DNA of 64,000 nucleotides from the NCBI GenBank assembly GCA_910576855.1, contig CAJTJP010000008.1, positions 1-64,000 of the forward strand, given 5' to 3'. The notes beneath the pieces were generated by a model that was given only the letters and a program-made list of their open reading frames with translations, was not told the origin of the DNA and did no database searches. Positions 1-7,623 of this stretch are shown here, piece by piece (within the stretch, counting starts at the first letter, position 1; each line of letters begins with the position of its first letter). The stretch is from Erysipelotrichales bacterium (GTDB taxonomy: Bacteria > Bacillota_I > Bacilli_A > Erysipelotrichales > Erysipelotrichaceae). Made by a program: the position numbers and the translations under genes.

Positions 1-10
1 GAAAAGCAAA

Positions 11-244
11 ATGGAACAACAAAAGAAAAACAGTAAGCTTGATTTATTCAGAAAGGATTATCCGTGGCTGTATGCAGCGATGATACGTGCTGTTAAAACT
101 ATGGCGCAGACAGCGGTTGCCACGATCGGCAGTGCTGCGTTATTATCTGAGGTCAATATCGGTGTAGCGGTATCTGCATCTGTGCTTGCGGGAGTATTAT
201 CCGTACTGACATCACTTGCGGGCATTCCGGAAGCGGAGAGATAA
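11..244 (+). CDS. Phage holin, r1t-type
   Basis: A 77-residue protein expected to form membrane lesions that release the endolysin at the end of the lytic cycle. It has a short charged N-terminus and two hydrophobic segments (about residues 29-47 and 51-70) joined by a short turn. The tail ends in a leucine/glycine-rich LTSLAGIPE motif typical of the r1t holin family. An A-rich purine stretch precedes the ATG at the window edge. The next gene starts 2 bp after the stop, so the lysis genes are cotranscribed. Family assignment rests on size, membrane topology, the C-terminal motif and the position before the lysin. Confidence 0.8.
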   Translation: MEQQKKNSKLDLFRKDYPWLYAAMIRAVKTMAQTAVATIGSAALLSEVNIGVAVSASVLAGVLSVLTSLAGIPEAER

Positions 245-246
245 GC

Positions 247-537
247 ATGAATGAGTTTCTGATGACGACATATACAATTTCTTTACCGTTGGTGCTTGGG
301 TATATTATATGGATTTTAAAGGAACAAAAGAAAATACGAAGTGCTAACAGCGAAGGAACCAAGTGTCTTTTGCGGGTGAAATTAATTGAATATCATGATA
401 AATATACGGAAAAGAAAGCCATTCCGTCCTATGCGCTCAGAAACTGGGTGGAGATGTATGAAGCCTATAAGCGATTAGGCGGGAACGGTATGATTGAAGG
501 CATGGATCGAGAAATCCATGAATTGAGAATCATATAA
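247..537 (+). CDS. Small phage membrane protein of the lysis cassette
   Basis: A 96-residue protein with one N-terminal membrane segment (about residues 7-24) followed by a charged cytoplasmic part. The IPSYALRNWVEMYEAYKRLGGNG region is a recurrent feature of small proteins found between holin and lysin in Firmicute phages. Its role is not established: it may be a second holin, an antiholin or a tail-proximal protein. It lies 2 bp after the holin stop and ends just before a strong AGGAGG ribosome site that serves the lysin. Confidence 0.65.
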   Translation: MNEFLMTTYTISLPLVLGYIIWILKEQKKIRSANSEGTKCLLRVKLIEYHDKYTEKKAIPSYALRNWVEMYEAYKRLGGNGMIEGMDREIHELRII

Positions 538-551
538 GGAGGACAAGTAAA

Positions 552-1361
552 ATGACAAAACTATTTGTAATATGCGGACACGGAGCCGGAGATCCCGGCG
601 CTTGCGCCAACGGCTATCAAGAAGCAGAGCGAGTGCGAGCATTAGGAAAACGAATTAAAGAGCTAGGTGGAAACAATGTCATGCTCGGCGATGTGAATCG
701 TAATTATTATGCTGATAACGGTATCAGCAGCTTAACAATTTCAAAAGATTATCAGATTGTCGAATTACATATGGATAGTGCAGCTGCCACAGCGAGGGGA
801 GCGCATGTTATCATTAAGGGTGGATTAAACCCTGATAAATACGATACTGCTTTAGCTAAATTCGTATCAGGGATGTTTCCCGGTCGATCTGTTACGATTT
901 CAAAACGAGGTGATTTAGCTAATCCGGCAAGAGCATATGCGAAAGGGTATGGCTATCGTCTGATTGAGTGCGGCTTTATTTCAAACGCTGAAGATGTGAA
1001 AGTCTTTAACGGCGGGATTGATAAGCTTGCTAAAGGTATTTTGGAATGTTTTGGTATCAAAGAAACAAAACCAGTGCTGAGCAAACCTCAAATAAAGCCT
1101 ACAGCAGCTAAACCAAAGCCGACCACTCCCAAGAAGCAGACCGTCACATTGCCTAAGACAGCCAAGGAATGGCGTGTATACAAGACGAATATAGCTCCTA
1201 TCATCGGTAATGAATGCGGGAAGCTGAAACCGTCTAAATTCGGTGGACTTACCTATGAAATCTTAGCCAAGCCACAGAAAGATGTAGTAACGATTCAAAC
1301 ACAAGATTATGGTAAAGTAAATATCTATGTCGGAAAAGGCACAGGTGCGATTATAAAATAA
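552..1361 (+). CDS. Phage endolysin, N-acetylmuramoyl-L-alanine amidase (Amidase_3 type)
   Basis: A 269-residue murein hydrolase that would cut the amide bond between muramic acid and the stem peptide. The N-terminal catalytic domain (about 1-170) has the zinc-binding HGAGDPGA motif near residue 9, a second histidine in the ELHMDS stretch and a catalytic glutamate in ECGFISN. A Pro/Lys/Thr-rich linker (about 174-200) leads to an SH3-like C-terminal domain (about 203-269) that probably binds the wall. There is no signal peptide, in keeping with holin-dependent release. The gene follows AAGGAGGACAAGTAAA and ends 5 bp before a strong intrinsic terminator. Confidence 0.87.
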   Translation: MTKLFVICGHGAGDPGACANGYQEAERVRALGKRIKELGGNNVMLGDVNRNYYADNGISSLTISKDYQIVELHMDSAAATARGAHVIIKGGLNPDKYDTALAKFVSGMFPGRSVTISKRGDLANPARAYAKGYGYRLIECGFISNAEDVKVFNGGIDKLAKGILECFGIKETKPVLSKPQIKPTAAKPKPTTPKKQTVTLPKTAKEWRVYKTNIAPIIGNECGKLKPSKFGGLTYEILAKPQKDVVTIQTQDYGKVNIYVGKGTGAIIK

Positions 1362-1365
1362 CAAT

Positions 1366-1401
1366 ATCCCATCTCTCTTAATTGAGGGGTGGGATTTTTT
1401 T
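1366..1401 (+). terminator. Intrinsic terminator after the lysin
   Basis: ATCCCA and TGGGAT arms with paired purine/pyrimidine inner bases are followed by seven T. It closes the lysis operon. Hairpins with the same ATCCC-CTCTC style recur at 3218 and 3417. Confidence 0.9.
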
Positions 1402-1402
1402 G

Positions 1403-1431
1403 TTGAAATAAACCTTGTTATATGTTAATAT
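1403..1431 (+). promoter_or_regulatory. Sigma-A promoter for the prophage ATPase gene
   Basis: TTGAAA and TAATAT are separated by 17 bp and lie directly after the lysis terminator. The downstream gene therefore has its own transcript, as expected of a cargo gene expressed from the lysogen. Confidence 0.65.
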
Positions 1432-1457
1432 GTAAAATATTGGAAGGGAAGATGCAT

Positions 1458-2984
1458 ATGCGTGAGTATAAGTTATCAGATATTTACATTGGTCAAGCAG
1501 ATGGTGAAACAGAATCGAACAATGATAAGTTTATCGATATGTTTTACACAGGCAATAATAAATGTGAAGAATTAAATCAAGATAGTAAATACATAATAAC
1601 CGGAAGAAAAGGGACAGGCAAAACAGTTTTAGCTAAATACTATCTTTATGAGCAATCGAAAAATAATGGATTACTTGTTTCTAAATATGGTAATTTAAAA
1701 GATCTTAGTTTACATGAGTTAATAGAATTTGGAGATATAAGTTTAAGTAGAAAAATCATGTTTAATTTTCAGCAGTTTTATATTTTTAAAGAAATTGCCT
1801 GTATGTTAATACAGAACAAGAAATCGCTAAGAGAATTTAAATTTAACCCTATAAAATATGTGAAATATAGGGTTAGACAGAATACTTTAGAAAAATTTTA
1901 TAACGAAAAGTATAATAACAATATACATGAAATTATTACTGGTACCGAAAGTAGTTCAAATGAGATTCAAACGAGTCTTAAGGGGCGAGATGCGGGTGTA
2001 GATGCAAAAAGTATAAATAGCGTTTATTCTACTAAAAAGGAAAAGGAGTTTTATAAGATTGTTGATACTATAAAACATTATGTATTTGATGTTCTGAAGT
2101 ATATTAATATATTGTTTATAATAGATGACTTTGATGATTATTTTATTGATGATAAGGATAAAACTCTAAGGTTTTTAATAGATTTTACTATTAATGTAAA
2201 AGAAATAAATGATTTCTTGTATAAAATTTCTAAAAATAATAGATGTATAATTTTATTGCGTGATGATGTTATCGATAAATTTGCTACTCAAGATTCCAAC
2301 ATTCAAAAAATCCTGATTGATTCTACAGTAAAACTAAATTGGATTGAAGGATCAAATCAAATGGAATTGAAAAAGATGATTTGTAATAAAATTTTAAATT
2401 CAAATAAAGAATTTAAAAATATGTCTATTAGCGATGTTGAAAAACTGTTTTTCCCCATAGATAAACACGCTCGTACTAAAGGGCGTAAAAAGCACTCTAA
2501 AGGATTCTTTAATAGTGTTATTGAATTAGGATTCGGGAGACCTAGAGATGTTATTGTATTATTGAATATAATCAAAAACAAAAATCCGAATAACAATCAT
2601 TTTACCTATTTCATGATCAATGATGCGCTATTAGATTATTCAAAGCATTTTATTGACGAATTAAAAAACGAATTAAGTTTTCATTATGATCCTAGCTTTA
2701 TTAAAACAATTTTCCAAGTTCTTACTGACTTTAAAAAAAGATTCTTTAATAAAGAAGAATTAGAACTTTTTCTAAATACGAATGAATATAACATCCAAAT
2801 AGATTTAGAAACCTTTATTAATTTATTGTATAAACAAGGAATAATTGGCTATTTTATTCCAAAAGGAAAAGCTTCTAAAAACGGCTTTTATACATGGAGA
2901 TATTATTCTAACGCAACAGAAGACGTAGACTTAAATGCACATTATTCTATACATAAAGGGTTACGTAAGGGGTTGAATATATAA
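1458..2984 (+). CDS. Prophage-carried P-loop ATPase (Sll1717/FunZ-like), candidate cargo or defence gene
   Basis: A 508-residue protein with a Walker A motif GRKGTGKT at residues 49-56 and a Walker B-like stretch FIIDDFDDYF near 220-229. The rest is lysine- and asparagine-rich without membrane segments. The start at 1458 is chosen because GGAAGGGA lies 8 bp upstream, whereas the ATG at 1452 is only 2 bp from it. Base composition is far more A+T-rich than the lysis genes. It sits between lysin and integrase with its own promoter, the usual place for lysogenic cargo. I recognise a general resemblance to Sll1717-type P-loop ATPases but no precise family. A role in phage exclusion is inference from context. 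Confidence 0.6.
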   Translation: MREYKLSDIYIGQADGETESNNDKFIDMFYTGNNKCEELNQDSKYIITGRKGTGKTVLAKYYLYEQSKNNGLLVSKYGNLKDLSLHELIEFGDISLSRKIMFNFQQFYIFKEIACMLIQNKKSLREFKFNPIKYVKYRVRQNTLEKFYNEKYNNNIHEIITGTESSSNEIQTSLKGRDAGVDAKSINSVYSTKKEKEFYKIVDTIKHYVFDVLKYINILFIIDDFDDYFIDDKDKTLRFLIDFTINVKEINDFLYKISKNNRCIILLRDDVIDKFATQDSNIQKILIDSTVKLNWIEGSNQMELKKMICNKILNSNKEFKNMSISDVEKLFFPIDKHARTKGRKKHSKGFFNSVIELGFGRPRDVIVLLNIIKNKNPNNNHFTYFMINDALLDYSKHFIDELKNELSFHYDPSFIKTIFQVLTDFKKRFFNKEELELFLNTNEYNIQIDLETFINLLYKQGIIGYFIPKGKASKNGFYTWRYYSNATEDVDLNAHYSIHKGLRKGLNI

Positions 2985-3155
2985 TAAAAAAAGGATCTTT
3001 ATAACTAGACCCTTCTTTGTGAGTTTTAAAGCATTGCTTTTGGCTGCCCACTACCTTTTTTGGAGATAACTCCTGGAAGGCTTTAATTGCTCCCTTTTAA
3101 GTTTACGCTTATAATAGCGCTTTATGACGATTTGTCATGTAATATCTCTATTACA
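2985..3155 (-). ncRNA. Candidate small RNA, convergent with the prophage ATPase gene
   Basis: On the minus strand a promoter (TTGACT, 18 bp, TATTAT; 3190-3161) is followed by about 170 nt without a convincing reading frame. The stretch is rich in short hairpins, such as GTAAT/ATTAC and TGAC/GTCA pairs and GGAG-TTAT-CTCC. It ends in an 8-bp terminator stem at 2991-3014 followed by a T tract. It converges on the stop codon of the ATPase gene. No known RNA family was recognised. A toxin-antitoxin or phage regulatory RNA is possible. Confidence 0.45.
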
Positions 3156-3160
3156 TTAAT

Positions 3161-3190
3161 ATAATACCCCAAAAGTATTGTTTTAGTCAA
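3161..3190 (-). promoter_or_regulatory. Sigma-A promoter for the minus-strand small RNA
   Basis: Read leftwards: TTGACT at 3190-3185, an 18-bp spacer, and TATTAT at 3166-3161. No protein gene follows, which points to an RNA product. Confidence 0.55.
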
Positions 3191-3217
3191 GATGTTTGCG
3201 ATAATTTAAATAATACG

Positions 3218-3253
3218 CATCCCACCTCTCACTAAGAGAGATGGGATGTTTTT
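3218..3253 (+). terminator. Intrinsic terminator within the prophage intergenic region
   Basis: CATCCCA and TGGGATG arms, with further CTCTC/GAGAG pairing inside, are followed by TTTTTAT. It separates the minus-strand RNA promoter from the plus-strand RNA unit at 3265. Confidence 0.8.
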
Positions 3254-3264
3254 ATATTTAATAC

Positions 3265-3293
3265 TTTAAAAATCATGTATAATCTGTTATTAT
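3265..3293 (+). promoter_or_regulatory. Promoter for the plus-strand small RNA
   Basis: TTTAAA and TATTAT with a 17-bp spacer. The predicted start, near 3300, coincides with the first base of a structured RNA stem. Confidence 0.5.
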
Positions 3294-3299
3294 AGTTTT

Positions 3300-3400
3300 G
3301 CAAAGGTAAGTCTAAGAGCTACGCCATTGTCTAGGTAAACGCTATGTGTTAGCGTCGTAACTTAGCATTTGCCGAAAACCTATCTTATGATAGGTTTTCT
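3300..3400 (+). ncRNA. Candidate structured small RNA, about 100 nt
   Basis: The 5' GCAAA (3300-3304) pairs with TTTGC (3368-3372). CTAAG (3312-3316) pairs with CTTAG (3361-3365), and an internal ACGCTA/TAGCGT hairpin lies at 3339-3355. A perfect 11-bp hairpin with a TTAT loop and T-rich arm (3374-3399) follows as terminator. The nested pairing, a promoter placed exactly at the start and the absence of an open frame support an RNA gene. Its family is unknown to me. Confidence 0.5.
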
Positions 3401-3416
3401 TATGTTATTAAAGGAT

Positions 3417-3452
3417 GCCTACCCCTCACCACGAGAGGTAGGCCATTTTTTT
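3417..3452. terminator. Bidirectional-looking terminator between small RNA and integrase
   Basis: GCCTACC and GGTAGGC arms enclose CCTC/GAGA pairs and are followed by a T7 run on the plus strand. It lies about 80 bp beyond the integrase stop. Confidence 0.8.
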
Positions 3453-3529
3453 CACTTGAAAAGATTGGGCTATGAGTGCAACAGCTTATAGGCAAGCAGG
3501 AGAACTAAGTTAGTGACTTGGTTCTTTTC

Positions 3530-4789
3530 TTATAGCCCTAAAATCTGCTTCTTTTTAGTCTCAAACTCCGCTTCGGTGATGACATCCATATCAAGCAGCT
3601 TCTTTAATTCAATTAATTCATCATACTTATTAGGCTTTGTTTCAGCCTGTTGTTCGCTCTCTTTAGGTTTCGACATGTCATTTTCCATTGATTCAATGAT
3701 ATTACGCCCTGCATTCTTAAACTGATGCGCGTAAGTGCTGTGAAGCATTTGTACAGTATCGCCAAGCCGCTTGGCTATATCATAATCGCTGAAATTATAC
3801 TTTCCCATATTATTAATAAGCCATGATGCGTGACTGTGTCTAAAGTCATGAATTCTGATTTGTTTAAGCTGCTGATTTTCCGGCAAGTCTTTATTTATTT
3901 TATCCAAAACCTTTATCATATACCGTCTAGGGCGTTCTGCGTGCAAAGGGCGGTAATATCCAAATACAAAGCATTCCTCTGAAAAGCCATACATCTTTTT
4001 TTGTACTTCTTTCCACTCCAATAGGCTATCCTTGACGATCTTAAACATCGGGATATTTCTGTTACTGTTCTGTGTCTTGGGAGATGTGATCGCATAAGTC
4101 GAACCTTTAATTTTATTCGTGACTGTTTTGTAGATACGAACGACATCATTCTTAAAGTCGATGTCCTTCCATTGCAAAGCCATAGCTTCACCTTTTCTAG
4201 TACCCATATAATATAGGAAAAGATATAGTGTTTTTAATTCCTGATCTTCGACTTCTTTAATGAAGCGGTCAAATTCATCCGGTTCCCAGAAATTCATCTC
4301 TTTCTTAACAGAATCCTTATTGACTTTTAGCTTAACCTTATTCATTGGATTAGTCTGAATGTATTCATTTTCTATGCCGTAATTGAAAACGGCACGAATT
4401 TGATAATAAAACTTTTCAACATATTCAGATGCGTATATTTCTTCTAGGCCTCGGATATACGTTTCAAGCATAGTTTTTGTGATAAGATTTATTTTCTTAT
4501 CTCCCAAAACGGTGGTTATCTTATCTAATTTATCTTGGTACGATCTCAATGTAGATTTTTTAACGCTTATCAGTGTTTTTATATATTCGTCAGATAACTC
4601 TTTAAAAGTTATATAGTGTGATGAAGCTTGGATATCTTGATACTGCATTCTAAATAAACGTTCATATTCTTTAGCTTCTTTTTGAAGCTTACAGCCTTGT
4701 GCCAGTTTTGTATACTGATAGTATGATCCGTCATCTTTTTTTATTTTGCCTTTAATGTACCATTTATTATTTTTCTTAACTACTGCCAC
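3530..4789 (-). CDS. int: Phage tyrosine integrase with a C-terminal SHOCT domain
   Basis: A 419-residue site-specific recombinase that would integrate and excise the prophage. The N-terminal arm-binding domain is at about 1-55 and the SAM-like core-binding domain at about 60-160. The catalytic domain follows with Arg198 (GTRKGEA), His314-x-x-Arg317 (HDFR), His350 and nucleophile Tyr353. A linker leads to a short C-terminal module (about 389-419) with the DELIELKKLLD and ITEAEFETKKKQIL pattern of SHOCT domains. It reads leftwards with its start 130 bp from the tRNA-Ser 3' end, which marks the attachment side. Confidence 0.92.
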   Translation of the reverse strand: MAVVKKNNKWYIKGKIKKDDGSYYQYTKLAQGCKLQKEAKEYERLFRMQYQDIQASSHYITFKELSDEYIKTLISVKKSTLRSYQDKLDKITTVLGDKKINLITKTMLETYIRGLEEIYASEYVEKFYYQIRAVFNYGIENEYIQTNPMNKVKLKVNKDSVKKEMNFWEPDEFDRFIKEVEDQELKTLYLFLYYMGTRKGEAMALQWKDIDFKNDVVRIYKTVTNKIKGSTYAITSPKTQNSNRNIPMFKIVKDSLLEWKEVQKKMYGFSEECFVFGYYRPLHAERPRRYMIKVLDKINKDLPENQQLKQIRIHDFRHSHASWLINNMGKYNFSDYDIAKRLGDTVQMLHSTYAHQFKNAGRNIIESMENDMSKPKESEQQAETKPNKYDELIELKKLLDMDVITEAEFETKKKQILGL

Positions 4790-4882
4790 ATTGTCACATC
4801 CTTTTCTCTAATATAACATACTTTAATTATTAAGGAAAGTAAAAAAAGTGGTATGGGTGGTGGTACGAGACATTAAAACAAA

Positions 4883-4906
4883 TAAAAAAGCCTTTATTTA
4901 AAGGCT
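4883..4906 (-). terminator. Terminator of the tRNA-His/tRNA-Ser unit
   Basis: On the minus strand AGCCTTT-AAAT-AAAGGCT is followed by TTTTTTA, 13 nt after the CCA end of tRNA-Ser. Confidence 0.85.
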
Positions 4907-4918
4907 CAAATGACTATA

Positions 4919-5006
4919 TGGCGGAGTCTATGAGATTCGAACTCATGGTGGCGTGAACCACACAGCCTTTCCAAGACTGCACCTTAAACCACTCGGACAA
5001 GACTCC
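4919..5006 (-). tRNA. tRNA-Ser (GGA anticodon)
   Basis: An 88-nt gene with acceptor arms GGAGTCT and AGACTCC, a long variable arm typical of serine, an anticodon loop TTGGAAA giving GGA, a TTCGAAT T-loop and an encoded CCA. The 3' end faces the integrase, so it is the likely attachment site of the prophage. Confidence 0.96.
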
Positions 5007-5061
5007 GGATAGAAAATGCCGCTTATATTTAAACCCCTGAAACAGGGGTTGATTTTTTACT

Positions 5062-5138
5062 TGGGGCGAACGAAGGGGATCGAACCCTCGAATGACGGGA
5101 CCACAACCCGCTGTGTTAACCACTTCACCACGTTCGCC
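5062..5138 (-). tRNA. tRNA-His (GTG anticodon)
   Basis: A 77-nt gene with anticodon GTG, an extra 5' G (G-1) paired with C73 as expected for histidine tRNA, a GGTTCGATCC T-arm and an encoded CCA. It is upstream of tRNA-Ser in one transcription unit. A CCCCTG/CAGGGG hairpin lies between the two genes (about 5030-5050). Confidence 0.96.
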
Positions 5139-5156
5139 GTTTGTCAAGCAAGAAAT

Positions 5157-5185
5157 ATTATAACTGATGAACGTAGGTTTGTAAA
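5157..5185 (-). promoter_or_regulatory. Promoter of the tRNA-His/tRNA-Ser unit
   Basis: Read leftwards: TTTACA, a 17-bp spacer and a perfect TATAAT, ending 18 bp before the tRNA-His 5' end. Confidence 0.8.
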
Positions 5186-5193
5186 TACTTTTG

Positions 5194-5222
5194 TTGAATT
5201 TTTTATGATAAATTGATATAAT
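5194..5222 (+). promoter_or_regulatory. Promoter of degV
   Basis: TTGAAT, a 17-bp spacer and TATAAT, 20 bp before the degV ATG, divergent from the tRNA promoter. Confidence 0.8.
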
Positions 5223-5242
5223 GACCGTTAAGGAGTGATAGT

Positions 5243-6088
5243 ATGAAAAAGGTAGCATTTCTCTGCGATTCCAGCGCCGATATATCGGCTCAACAGGCAA
5301 AAGCTTTAGATATTCATGTAATCAGAATGCCGATCATCATCGATGGCATCAGCTATACAGAATCAGAAACGATTCAGGATCAAGATTTGATTCAGGCATT
5401 AAAGGCAAATAAAAAAATAACAACTACACAGCCGAGCCTCGGGGAAATCATAACGATGTGGGAGGAACTGTTAAAGACACATGATGAAGTTTTCTATTTA
5501 CCGCTTTCCAAAGAATTGAGCGGGACATGTCGTAATGCGATTCAATTAGCTTCACAGGAACCGTTTTGCGGCAAGGTAATCGTAGTAGACAGCACCTTTG
5601 CCTGCTTTCCGATCGTAAAAATGTTGGAAATAGCGCGCGATATGTATGCGAAGGGATACAGCGGCACTGAAATAAAACGTAAAATCGAGGAGGAAGGTGA
5701 GCTTTTCGCCATCCTGATTCCGGAAAATCTCAATGCGTTAAAAAACGGCGGTCGTATTTCACCGGCGGCTGCAGCACTCGCAGGTCTTTTGAAAATTCAT
5801 CCGTTATTGAAAGTAGAAAACGGCGCTATCGATGTACAGGATAAGGTACGTACATTGTCAAAAGCGTATAAAGCGGGAATTGAAGCCTGTGTAAAGGATA
5901 TCAACACCGATGATTATTTGTGGATGATCATTGATGCCGATAACCGCAAGGCCAGTGATGAGCTAAAGGGCATGCTTGAAGAGGCCTGTCATCAAAGCGT
6001 GGAACAGTGTGTGTTTAAGGCTGTTTTACTGGCTCATACAGGTCCCGGCACGATCGGTTTCGGTCGCATTAAGAAAATTAAATATTAG
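5243..6088 (+). CDS. DegV family fatty-acid-binding protein
   Basis: A 281-residue cytosolic protein of the DegV/EDD fold, which binds fatty acids. FakB-type members present them to the FakA kinase for phosphorylation and entry into phospholipid synthesis. The N-terminal CDSSADIS segment, the TTQPSLGE loop and the PLSKELSGT motif are the family fatty-acid-site signatures. The C-terminal half carries the usual GRISPAAA and HTGPGTIGFG segments. The start is supported by AAGGAGTGATAGT and a perfect promoter. It is monocistronic, closed by a hairpin at 6091. Which fatty acid it prefers cannot be read from the sequence. Confidence 0.9.
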   Translation: MKKVAFLCDSSADISAQQAKALDIHVIRMPIIIDGISYTESETIQDQDLIQALKANKKITTTQPSLGEIITMWEELLKTHDEVFYLPLSKELSGTCRNAIQLASQEPFCGKVIVVDSTFACFPIVKMLEIARDMYAKGYSGTEIKRKIEEEGELFAILIPENLNALKNGGRISPAAAALAGLLKIHPLLKVENGAIDVQDKVRTLSKAYKAGIEACVKDINTDDYLWMIIDADNRKASDELKGMLEEACHQSVEQCVFKAVLLAHTGPGTIGFGRIKKIKY

Positions 6089-6090
6089 TA

Positions 6091-6113
6091 CCCGCTTCAG
6101 CGGGCTTTTCTTT
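6091..6113 (+). terminator. Terminator after degV
   Basis: CCCGC-TTCA-GCGGG followed by CTTTTCTTT. Confidence 0.85.
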
Positions 6114-6122
6114 CGCTTCCTA

Positions 6123-6151
6123 TTGAAACTGCGTCGGTTTCTTTATATAAT
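6123..6151 (+). promoter_or_regulatory. Promoter of the mreC-mreD-minC-minD operon
   Basis: TTGAAA, exactly 17 bp, TATAAT. The four genes downstream overlap or abut, so this is probably the operon promoter. Confidence 0.8.
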
Positions 6152-6229
6152 ATACATGCTTGTAATATGTTGGAAGCGAATGATTCCATAAGCATCGAAA
6201 TAAAGACAACGGAAATGTGTGGTGATTAC

Positions 6230-7069
6230 ATGTCAAGATTTACCCGTACACAAAAAATAATTATCAGCTTTATCGGCTTATTTATTTTATTTGGCTTTCT
6301 TGCCAAAGGAATTCAGACAAAGGGCAGCATGGCAGATTTGGGCTATGATGCATTCAGTATGCTTCGCTACAGCTTGTTGGAAAAGCCTGCTCGTTCCTTT
6401 CAAGGCTGGACAAAGGATTTTTCTGATTTATGGAAAGTAAAGGAGGAAAACGACAGCCTTCGTTATCAACTTTCGATGCAGCCGCTGTATGAGGCACAGC
6501 TCATGCAGGCACAGCGTGAAATTGTCGAATTAAAGGAACAGCTGAATATGAAAAATTCATTGTCGCAATATGAAACAGTGGCCGCTGAGGTCGTTGTTCG
6601 TGACGCCGATTCCTGGGATAATCAGTTTACGATCAATATCGGAAGTGATGACGGTATAAAAAAGGATATGATCGTATTATCGGGAAAAGGTGTTGTCGGC
6701 AAAATCAATGAGGTATCTAAATTCACCAGTAAGGTCAAGCTTTTAACGAGTGAGGATCGTCAAAACAATGTTGCGGTTAAGGTATCGGTTTCCGATAAGG
6801 AGTCAACCGAGGGTATCCTGCAGAACTATGATGCAAATCGCGGCGTATTTGTAATCCATGTGTTTGACGGCCATCATGATATCAAGGAGGATATGCAGAT
6901 CGTTACCTCGGGAAAAGGCGGCGTTTATCCAAGCGGTCTTTTAATCGGTAAGGTCAATACGATCGAGGAATTAAGCAATTCAATCGGTAAAACGATTTAT
7001 GTAAAGCCTGCGGCTGATTTTCAAAACTTTGATTTTGTACAGGTCATTAAGGAAGTGAAAAAGCCATGA
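6230..7069 (+). CDS. mreC: Rod-shape-determining protein MreC
   Basis: A 279-residue bitopic protein of the elongasome that links cytoplasmic MreB filaments with wall synthases outside the membrane. It has one N-terminal membrane segment (about residues 10-29) and a coiled coil around residues 65-95 rich in E, L and Q. Two beta-barrel halves follow, with the GSDDGIKKDMIVLSGKG and VTSGKGGVYPSGLLIGKV signatures. An ATG at 6167 would add 21 polar residues. I prefer 6230 because GGTG lies 5 bp upstream and the family begins right before the membrane helix. The stop overlaps the mreD start by 4 bp. Confidence 0.9.
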   Translation: MSRFTRTQKIIISFIGLFILFGFLAKGIQTKGSMADLGYDAFSMLRYSLLEKPARSFQGWTKDFSDLWKVKEENDSLRYQLSMQPLYEAQLMQAQREIVELKEQLNMKNSLSQYETVAAEVVVRDADSWDNQFTINIGSDDGIKKDMIVLSGKGVVGKINEVSKFTSKVKLLTSEDRQNNVAVKVSVSDKESTEGILQNYDANRGVFVIHVFDGHHDIKEDMQIVTSGKGGVYPSGLLIGKVNTIEELSNSIGKTIYVKPAADFQNFDFVQVIKEVKKP

Positions 7070-7623
7070 TGATCCATGCGCTGTTCGTCGCGGCATGCTT
7101 TTTGATTGACGGTGTATTGATGGCCTTATTTCCGAATAATGCTTCTTTTACCGATTTGATGTTTATTTCCAATCTCGGCTTTTGTGCCCTAATCTTAACG
7201 ATTCGTAAATTCAACTTGATCGATAGCTGTTTATTTGCAATCTGCTTCGGTATGTTTTACGACCATTACTTTGCCAATACGCTGTTGATTTATGCGATTG
7301 CTTATTGTTTCAGCGCATTTGTCGTGCATTTTTGGTCGAAACATATGACTGATACGGTATTAGAATCGTTGATTCTCTGTATTTCGACAATATTTGTGAA
7401 GGATTGTGTGGTATATTTCTGTATGTTCTTTAATCAAATGGCCGGTTTAAGCATACAGACATGGTTTGTCAAGGTAGAATTTCTAACCATTTTAGCTAAT
7501 GCAATTCTGGTCTTGATTCTGATCTCTTTGCTTCGATTAAAGGAAGATTATATTGAGAAAAAAGAACGGCAGATCAGAAAAGAGGAGAAGGTAGAATGGT
7601 TCAGATTAAGATCAAAGCGGTGA
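7066..7623 (+). CDS. mreD: Rod-shape-determining protein MreD-like
   Basis: A 185-residue integral membrane protein with about five hydrophobic helices and a charged C-terminal tail. It sits in the canonical position between mreC and minC, overlapping mreC by ATGA. MreD is the small membrane partner of MreC in lateral wall synthesis. Sequence conservation in this family is weak, so the call rests mainly on size, topology (FGMFYDHYFANTLLIYAIAY is typical) and gene order. Its last 28 bp overlap minC, suggesting translational coupling. Confidence 0.82.
   Translation: MMIHALFVAACFLIDGVLMALFPNNASFTDLMFISNLGFCALILTIRKFNLIDSCLFAICFGMFYDHYFANTLLIYAIAYCFSAFVVHFWSKHMTDTVLESLILCISTIFVKDCVVYFCMFFNQMAGLSIQTWFVKVEFLTILANAILVLILISLLRLKEDYIEKKERQIRKEEKVEWFRLRSKR

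Larger units (their letters stand above)
1..4918. mobile_element. Right part of an integrated prophage (left end outside window)
   Basis: Holin, lysin-associated membrane protein and amidase lysin run rightwards. They are followed by an ATPase with its own promoter, candidate small RNAs and a leftward tyrosine integrase whose start lies 130 bp from the 3' end of tRNA-Ser. Lysis genes followed by cargo, integrase and a tRNA is the usual right end of a Firmicute temperate phage. The attachment core is probably in or just beyond the tRNA-Ser 3' end. The partner direct repeat is outside the window, so the exact boundary is not proven. Confidence 0.85.

Noticed and set aside
4914-5300. Minus-strand frame across both tRNA genes
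   Set aside because: The region is occupied by tRNA-Ser, tRNA-His and their promoter.
5976-6191. Plus-strand frame overlapping the end of degV
   Set aside because: Out of frame with degV, crosses its terminator and the mreC promoter, and no ribosome site was seen.
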